DNA of 10,742 nt from Bacteroidota bacterium (GTDB lineage: Bacteria > Bacteroidota > Bacteroidia > Flavobacteriales > Flavobacteriaceae). Position 1 is the first letter of the stretch; each line of letters opens with the position of its first letter. The notes below the pieces were generated by a model that saw only the letters and a list, made by a program, of their open reading frames with translations, did no database searches and was not told the origin of the DNA. The stretch is taken from positions 1 through 10,742 of the forward strand of contig JADFSQ010000030.1 of the NCBI GenBank assembly GCA_022560715.1. The letters run 5' to 3'. A program made the translations under genes and the position numbers. Positions 6,605 to 10,742 of the stretch are shown piece by piece.

Positions 6605-7126
6605 ATGGAAATTGATAAAATATTTGAAGTCTTACTTTATGCTGTTCCTTCTTTAATTACAGGTTTAATTGCCTACTACTTTTTTAAAGAGCATACAAAA
6701 AATGAAGATGGCAGAAGACGCTTCTTATTACACAAAGATATGCAAGTAAGTTCGTTGCCAATACGTTTACAGGCTTACGAGCGTATGGCTTTGTTTTTAG
6801 AGCGAATTACTCCAACCAAATTGCTGGTAAGAGTATCTCCAACAAGCTCAAACGAAGAAGATTACGAATCTTTGCTTATACAGAATATTTCACAAGAATT
6901 TGAACATAATTTGTCGCAACAAATCTATGTAACCGACGATTGCTGGAACATAATAGTTGCCGCAAAAAATGCGACAATTCAATTGATTAGAAAAGCAGGT
7001 TTATTAAAAAAAACGGGAACTGCAAATAAATTAAGAGAAGTTATTTTAACCGAAATGATGGAAAAACGTGCACCAAGTGATGCAGCTCTATCTTTTATTA
7101 AAAAAGAAGTTTCTGAATTATGGTAA
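6605..7126 (+). CDS. Small membrane-anchored DUF7935-like conserved protein
   Basis: A 173-residue protein of unknown function that I recognise as similar to the Bacteroidota family DUF7935; this is recall, not a search. Residues about 6-27 (IFEVLLYAVPSLITGLIAYYF) form one N-terminal transmembrane helix, followed by a charged stretch and the conserved blocks LPIRLQAYERMALFLERI (51-68) and QEFEHNLSQQIYVTDDCW (97-114). The soluble part is mostly helical and probably cytoplasmic. ATG at 6605 is chosen over TTG at 6581 because a perfect promoter -7 box covers the latter. It is preceded by its own promoter and terminator-like hairpin, so it is a separate transcript from the GltB-like gene. Its last 9 bp overlap the 3' end of the patatin-like gene on the other strand. 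Confidence 0.82.
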   Translation: MEIDKIFEVLLYAVPSLITGLIAYYFFKEHTKNEDGRRRFLLHKDMQVSSLPIRLQAYERMALFLERITPTKLLVRVSPTSSNEEDYESLLIQNISQEFEHNLSQQIYVTDDCWNIIVAAKNATIQLIRKAGLLKKTGTANKLREVILTEMMEKRAPSDAALSFIKKEVSELW

Positions 7127-8038
7127 TACATCGCCTCTTAATTCATTAGAATCTAATTCGCTATGTTTCTTTTTAGCATAATTATATCCTTGTTCCCACC
7201 AACTTATCATTAATTTTTTATTAAAGATCAATGAGTTTTCAGTAAGCTTTGATGGTGTATAATACAAATTGAGTTTTACTCCTTTGTTTTTAGCAGCAAG
7301 TTTACCTATAGTTATATCGTGCTTTTCAACTTGGTCTAATAAATGGCTAAACAAATTCAGCATCAACGAAAAAGGATTTTTACCCAATACTTTTAGCTGT
7401 TCCATGTTTTCCGATTCTAAAATTATAACATCTACTTCGGTTGCTCCACGTAAAATCGCTTCACGTATTGGCACTACACAACCCAATCCACCATCGGCGT
7501 ACTCGTAGCCATTTTTTACAGCCAACGACATGAATGGCACATAATTACAAGAAATCCATATCCAATCGCAATACTCTTCGTAACTAAAATCGTGTATAGA
7601 CTTATACTCTACTCTATTTTGAGATAAATTTGAAACAGTTACTACAACATCGGCTTTAGTTGCTCTAATTTGATCATACTCTTCCTTTGTGAAATTTCGC
7701 CGTATATTTCTTTTTAATGCCTTACTTTCTCCAAAAGTTCGTTTCTTTTTAATAAACTGAAATAAAGAACTAAAAAAGTTAATAGATACAAATTCCCGAT
7801 TTCCTTTTTTACGTACTACAAAGGGGTTTATACTAAAAATATGCTTTTGTTTTACATTGGTAAAAATGGTATATAACTTCTTTATATCGTTTGTAGCCAA
7901 ATGCTGAATGAGCAAACTTCCGGTGGAAGTTCCTAAAAACATATCGTAATTACGCTGCTTCTCGTTAATAAGATATTGTGCAACACCTCCTGCGTATGCA
8001 CCTTTACTTCCACCTCCTGATATAACTAATGCTCTCAT
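7118..8038 (-). CDS. Patatin-like phospholipase
   Basis: A 306-residue patatin-family lipid acyl hydrolase with a Ser-Asp dyad. Visible are the oxyanion-hole loop SGGGSKGAYAGG (7-18), the nucleophile elbow GTSTG with Ser38 (36-40) and the catalytic aspartate in ADGGLG (Asp182, DGG motif). No signal peptide or beta-barrel domain is present, so a cytoplasmic enzyme acting on phospholipids or related lipids is likely; the substrate is unknown. The ATG at 8038-8036 places SGGG near the N-terminus as is normal in the family. A longer reading from TTG at 8089 would add 17 residues (MKLLLFKFNKIIDSHNY) without family support. The gene is divergent from recG with 107 bp between, and its end overlaps the convergent DUF7935-like gene by 9 bp. 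Confidence 0.9.
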   Translation of the reverse strand: MRALVISGGGSKGAYAGGVAQYLINEKQRNYDMFLGTSTGSLLIQHLATNDIKKLYTIFTNVKQKHIFSINPFVVRKKGNREFVSINFFSSLFQFIKKKRTFGESKALKRNIRRNFTKEEYDQIRATKADVVVTVSNLSQNRVEYKSIHDFSYEEYCDWIWISCNYVPFMSLAVKNGYEYADGGLGCVVPIREAILRGATEVDVIILESENMEQLKVLGKNPFSLMLNLFSHLLDQVEKHDITIGKLAAKNKGVKLNLYYTPSKLTENSLIFNKKLMISWWEQGYNYAKKKHSELDSNELRGDVLP

Positions 8039-8110
8039 ATAATTATGCGAATCTATAATTTTGTTGAACTTAAACAATAATAATTTCAAAAAAGCAAATT
8101 AATAATTATA

Positions 8111-8141
8111 CTTGTCATTATTACTAAAAGAATTAATTTAG
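8111..8141 (+). promoter_or_regulatory. Putative promoter of recG
   Basis: CTTG at 8111-8114, a 19-bp spacer and TAATTTAG at 8134-8141 match the Bacteroidota consensus with one mismatch in each box. The -7 box ends 4 bp before the GTG start at 8146, so the mRNA would be leaderless or nearly so. Confidence 0.4.
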
Positions 8142-8145
8142 TTCT

Positions 8146-10251
8146 GTGAATACAAATTTCCTTCAAACACCAATAGATTACCTAAAAGGCGTTGGTCCAA
8201 ATCGTGCCGATTTACTACGTAAGGAATTGGGTATTCATACCTATCAAGATCTAATCAATTTATTTCCAAATCGTTATATAGATAGAACGCAATATTACAA
8301 AATCAATCAATTACAACGTAACTCGTCTGAAGTACAAATTATTGGACAAATAATTGATGTTCATGAAGTGCAACAAAAACGTGGTAAACGTTTGATTGCA
8401 AGGTTTCAAGACGATACAGGAGATATGGAATTGGTTTGGTTTCGTGGACATAAATGGATTCGGGAAAGTTTGAAATTGGATAAAGAATATGTCATTTTCG
8501 GAAAAACCAATTGGTTTAATGGGAAATATAATATGCCTCACCCAGAAATGGAATTGCTAGAAGATTATAAAAAAAATCTACGTTCCGCAATGCAACCCAT
8601 TTATCCTTCGACTGAAAAACTATCGAACAAAGGTATTTCCAATCGTGTGATAAGTAAACTCATGCAACAATTGTTTACTGAAACTAAAGGAGTTTTTGTT
8701 GAAACATTATCAGAAAAATTGATTTCTGAATTAAAATTAGTTTCAAAATCTGATGCACTTTTCAATGTCCATTTTCCTAAAAATCAAGAGCTATTATCAC
8801 GTGCAGAATACCGTCTAAAATTTGAAGAATTATTTTTCATTCAGTTGCAATTAATACGTAAGAATTTAATCCATAAATCAAAAATTAAAGGCTTTCCATT
8901 TACAAAAGTTGGCGACTACTTTAATACCTTTTTTAAAACCCATTTAGCATTCGAATTAACCAATGCACAAAAACGTGTTCTTAAAGAAATTAGAAGTGAT
9001 TTAGGAAGCAATGCACAAATGAATCGGCTTTTACAAGGTGATGTTGGTTCTGGAAAGACCATAGTTGCGCTAATGTCAATGTTAATCGCACTTGACAACG
9101 GTTTTCAGGCCTGTTTTATGGCTCCGACTGAAATTTTGTCAGTCCAACACTACAATGTATTACTTGATATATGTAATAAACTGAAAATCAGCATTAAACT
9201 ACTTACTGGTTCAAGTAAAACTTTAGAACGTCGAAAAATTCATGAAGCTCTAGAAAATGGCGAATTACAAATCTTAATTGGCACTCATGCCCTACTCGAA
9301 GATAAGGTAAAATTCAAAAATTTAGGACTCGCAATCATCGATGAGCAACACCGATTTGGAGTTGCACAACGTAGTAAATTATGGAAAAAAAACAGCTCTC
9401 CTCCACATATTTTGGTAATGACTGCAACACCAATTCCGAGAACTTTAGCAATGTCTGTTTATGGCGATTTAGACATCTCAATAATTGACGAATTACCACC
9501 TGGTCGACAATCGATAAAAACAGTACATCGTTTCGATAAAAACCGACTCAAAGTCTTCCGGTTTATACGCGATGAAATTGCAAAAGGGAGACAAATCTAT
9601 ATTGTCTATCCATTAATTCAGGAAAGTGCGACAATGGATTATAAGGACTTGATGGATGGTTATGAAAGCATTGTTAGAGATTTTCCTTTGCCAGATTATC
9701 AAATCTCAATTGTGCATGGAAAAATGAAACCAGCAGATAAAGACTATGAAATGCAGCGTTTTATAAAAGGTGAAACTCAAATTATGGTAGCTACTACTGT
9801 TATTGAGGTTGGTGTTGATGTGCCAAATGCTTCGGTTATGATCGTGGAAAGTGCTGAACGCTTTGGTTTATCACAATTACACCAGCTTCGTGGTCGTGTT
9901 GGTCGTGGTGCAGAACAAAGCTATTGTATTTTAATGACAAGCTATAAATTAAGCAGCGACAGTAAAACACGATTAGAAACGATGGTAAGAACCAATGATG
10001 GTTTTGAAATTGCCGAAGTAGATCTTCGCCTTCGTGGACCTGGAGATATAATGGGAACACAACAAAGCGGTGTATTGAATCTTAAAATAGCTGATATTAT
10101 TAAGGATAGCGACATTTTACTGCATGCTCGTCATCATGCTAAAAAGATTCTAACCAAAGACCCTTCGCTTAAAAATCCTGGAAACAAAACGATTTTATAT
10201 ACTTATAGCCAAATAACCAAGTACAAAAACATCTGGAATTATATTAGTTAA
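8146..10251 (+). CDS. recG: ATP-dependent DNA helicase RecG
   Basis: Branched-DNA translocase that remodels stalled replication forks and Holliday junctions; cytoplasmic. At 701 residues it has normal family length. The N-terminal part contains the helix-hairpin LKGVGPNRADLL (13-24) and the wedge/OB-fold domain (about 60-150, with RFQDDTGDMELVWF). The motor domains show GDVGSGKT (298-305, Walker A), APTEIL (326-331), IDEQHRFGV (398-406, DEQH box), MTATPIPRTLA (425-435), ATTVIEVGVDVPNA (549-562) and QLRGRVGRG (580-588). The C-terminal RecG-specific TRG region follows (EVDLRLRGPGDIMGTQQSG, 624-642). The start is GTG at 8146: an in-frame TAA at 8134-8136 excludes anything further upstream except poor codons, and MNTNFLQTPIDYLKGVGP fits the flavobacterial family. 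No terminator is visible after the stop. The downstream transposase remnant did not damage the gene. Confidence 0.97.
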   Translation: MNTNFLQTPIDYLKGVGPNRADLLRKELGIHTYQDLINLFPNRYIDRTQYYKINQLQRNSSEVQIIGQIIDVHEVQQKRGKRLIARFQDDTGDMELVWFRGHKWIRESLKLDKEYVIFGKTNWFNGKYNMPHPEMELLEDYKKNLRSAMQPIYPSTEKLSNKGISNRVISKLMQQLFTETKGVFVETLSEKLISELKLVSKSDALFNVHFPKNQELLSRAEYRLKFEELFFIQLQLIRKNLIHKSKIKGFPFTKVGDYFNTFFKTHLAFELTNAQKRVLKEIRSDLGSNAQMNRLLQGDVGSGKTIVALMSMLIALDNGFQACFMAPTEILSVQHYNVLLDICNKLKISIKLLTGSSKTLERRKIHEALENGELQILIGTHALLEDKVKFKNLGLAIIDEQHRFGVAQRSKLWKKNSSPPHILVMTATPIPRTLAMSVYGDLDISIIDELPPGRQSIKTVHRFDKNRLKVFRFIRDEIAKGRQIYIVYPLIQESATMDYKDLMDGYESIVRDFPLPDYQISIVHGKMKPADKDYEMQRFIKGETQIMVATTVIEVGVDVPNASVMIVESAERFGLSQLHQLRGRVGRGAEQSYCILMTSYKLSSDSKTRLETMVRTNDGFEIAEVDLRLRGPGDIMGTQQSGVLNLKIADIIKDSDILLHARHHAKKILTKDPSLKNPGNKTILYTYSQITKYKNIWNYIS

Positions 10252-10350
10252 ACATTTTGGATTATGAAAAGGAAAACAACAAATTCGAGACTAATTAACG
10301 CCTATGATAGTGCTTTGTTAATAAAATGGATAACAACTATGTAATATTAG

Positions 10351-10617
10351 GGAGTTACTTTTACCTTAATGAAAGGAAAAGAAAATGTGTTATCGGAAGT
10401 TAATTTGATGATGATTTGTTATAACCTTAGGAGACTTATGTCTATTTTTACCACAGATGAGCTAAAAACTAGGCTGGAAGGCCTTAAACTGCACATTTTA
10501 TCCAAAATAGACTCTGTTTTAAGTCTTTTACTGCCGTTTATTTATAAAACCATAACAATAAATCCATTCGCCTTTACTATTTTTAAGTCTCCTAAAGATC
10601 AATACTTAAGTATATAA
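10351..10617 (+). pseudogene. Remnant of IS transposase C-terminus (IS1182-like)
   Basis: From about 10351 the translation reads GVTFTLMKGKENVLSEVNLMM, then YNLRRLMSIFTTDELKTRLEG, which resembles the last part of DDE transposases of the IS1182-like group (the usual ...YTLLKGKEKV...YNLRR.MSI block). Upstream in the same frame are stops (TAA 10342-10344, TAG 10348-10350). No catalytic DDE residues remain, and only about 85 codons survive. An ATG at 10369 gives an 82-residue reading frame but is an internal Met of the transposase, not a real start. I could not define terminal inverted repeats or a target duplication. The stretch 10252-10350 between recG and this remnant holds nothing I can identify. 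Confidence 0.6.
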
Positions 10618-10639
10618 CCTTATTAGGAAATCAAAAAAT

Positions 10640-10659
10640 GGAGTTTGTGCGCAAACTCC
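10640..10659 (-). terminator. Hairpin, possible intrinsic terminator of a minus-strand transcript
   Basis: GGAGTTTG (10640-10647) and CAAACTCC (10652-10659) form a perfect 8-bp stem with a 4-nt loop TGCG. On the minus strand the stem is followed by ATTTTTTG, the layout of a rho-independent terminator. The gene it would serve must lie beyond the right edge, since 10660-10742 contains no coding sequence I can support on that strand. On the plus strand the stem is followed by CGTTATCTGC, not a T tract. Confidence 0.4.
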
Positions 10660-10742
10660 CGTTATCTGCAATTAAAAGAAAAAAATCCCTATATCCAGAT
10701 GTAACATTTTTCTATGTGAGTCGTCTTGTGTTTATTAAATCA

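Noticed and set aside
8039..8089. TTG start giving 17 extra residues to the patatin-like protein
   Set aside because: The family normally begins a few residues before the GGGxKG loop, which the ATG at 8038 provides; the extension has no motif.
8100..8123. Inverted repeat TAATAAT / ATTATTA overlapping the recG -33 element
   Set aside because: Seven A/T-only base pairs in a very AT-rich spacer are expected by chance.
10640..10671. Possible integron attC-like site (hairpin followed by CGTTATCTGC)
   Set aside because: The sequence GTTATCT does not fit the GTTRRRY core, and no complementary partner box is found on the other side of the hairpin.

Overview
This is an AT-rich chromosomal window (by eye roughly one third G+C) from a member of the Bacteroidota, most likely a flavobacterium. 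The evidence is the style of the encoded proteins, signal peptides ending in -NAQ or -FSQ, start sites without Shine-Dalgarno sequences, and promoters of the Bacteroidota type (TTTG, about 19-20 nt, TAnnTTTG). A Bacteroidota-type DUF7935-like protein is also present. No tRNA, rRNA, CRISPR array or intact mobile element is visible.

Layout from left to right. Positions 1-162 hold no gene I can support. Positions 163-530 are the decayed C-terminal part of a secreted alpha/beta-hydrolase (esterase/lipase), truncated at the 5' end and carrying a one-base frameshift. On the minus strand, 575-2893 encodes a UvrD/PcrA-type DNA helicase. Its C-terminal linker contains an 18-bp palindrome that is translated in frame. 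A 140-bp divergent spacer follows, with a perfect 9-bp inverted repeat. Then comes a plus-strand three-gene unit: an exported DsrE-like protein (3034-3585), an exported M20D metallo-amidohydrolase (3621-4898) and a membrane-anchored FMN/[3Fe-4S] glutamate-synthase-like protein (4903-6459), the last two only 4 bp apart. The unit ends in a run of degenerate 7-bp repeats, a small hairpin with a T tract and a strong-looking promoter, all within about 120 bp. That promoter serves a small membrane-anchored DUF7935-like protein (6605-7126). Its last codons overlap tail-to-tail with a minus-strand patatin-like phospholipase (7118-8038). Divergent from the phospholipase is recG (8146-10251, GTG start). 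The right end holds a remnant of an IS1182-like transposase C-terminus (about 10351-10617) and a hairpin that would terminate a minus-strand transcript entering from outside the window.

How the genes work together. UvrD and RecG are core DNA-repair and replication-restart helicases and are not in one operon. The DsrE/M20D/GltB-like genes probably form one transcript, but their joint role is unknown: two products are predicted to be exported and the third anchored to the inner membrane with a cytoplasmic catalytic domain. The remaining genes look like ordinary flavobacterial housekeeping or conserved hypothetical genes. I see no defence system, biosynthetic cluster or intact mobile element. 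The least ordinary signals are short repeats: the in-frame palindrome in uvrD and the heptamer arrays that sit just 3' of two genes in the same orientation relative to each gene.
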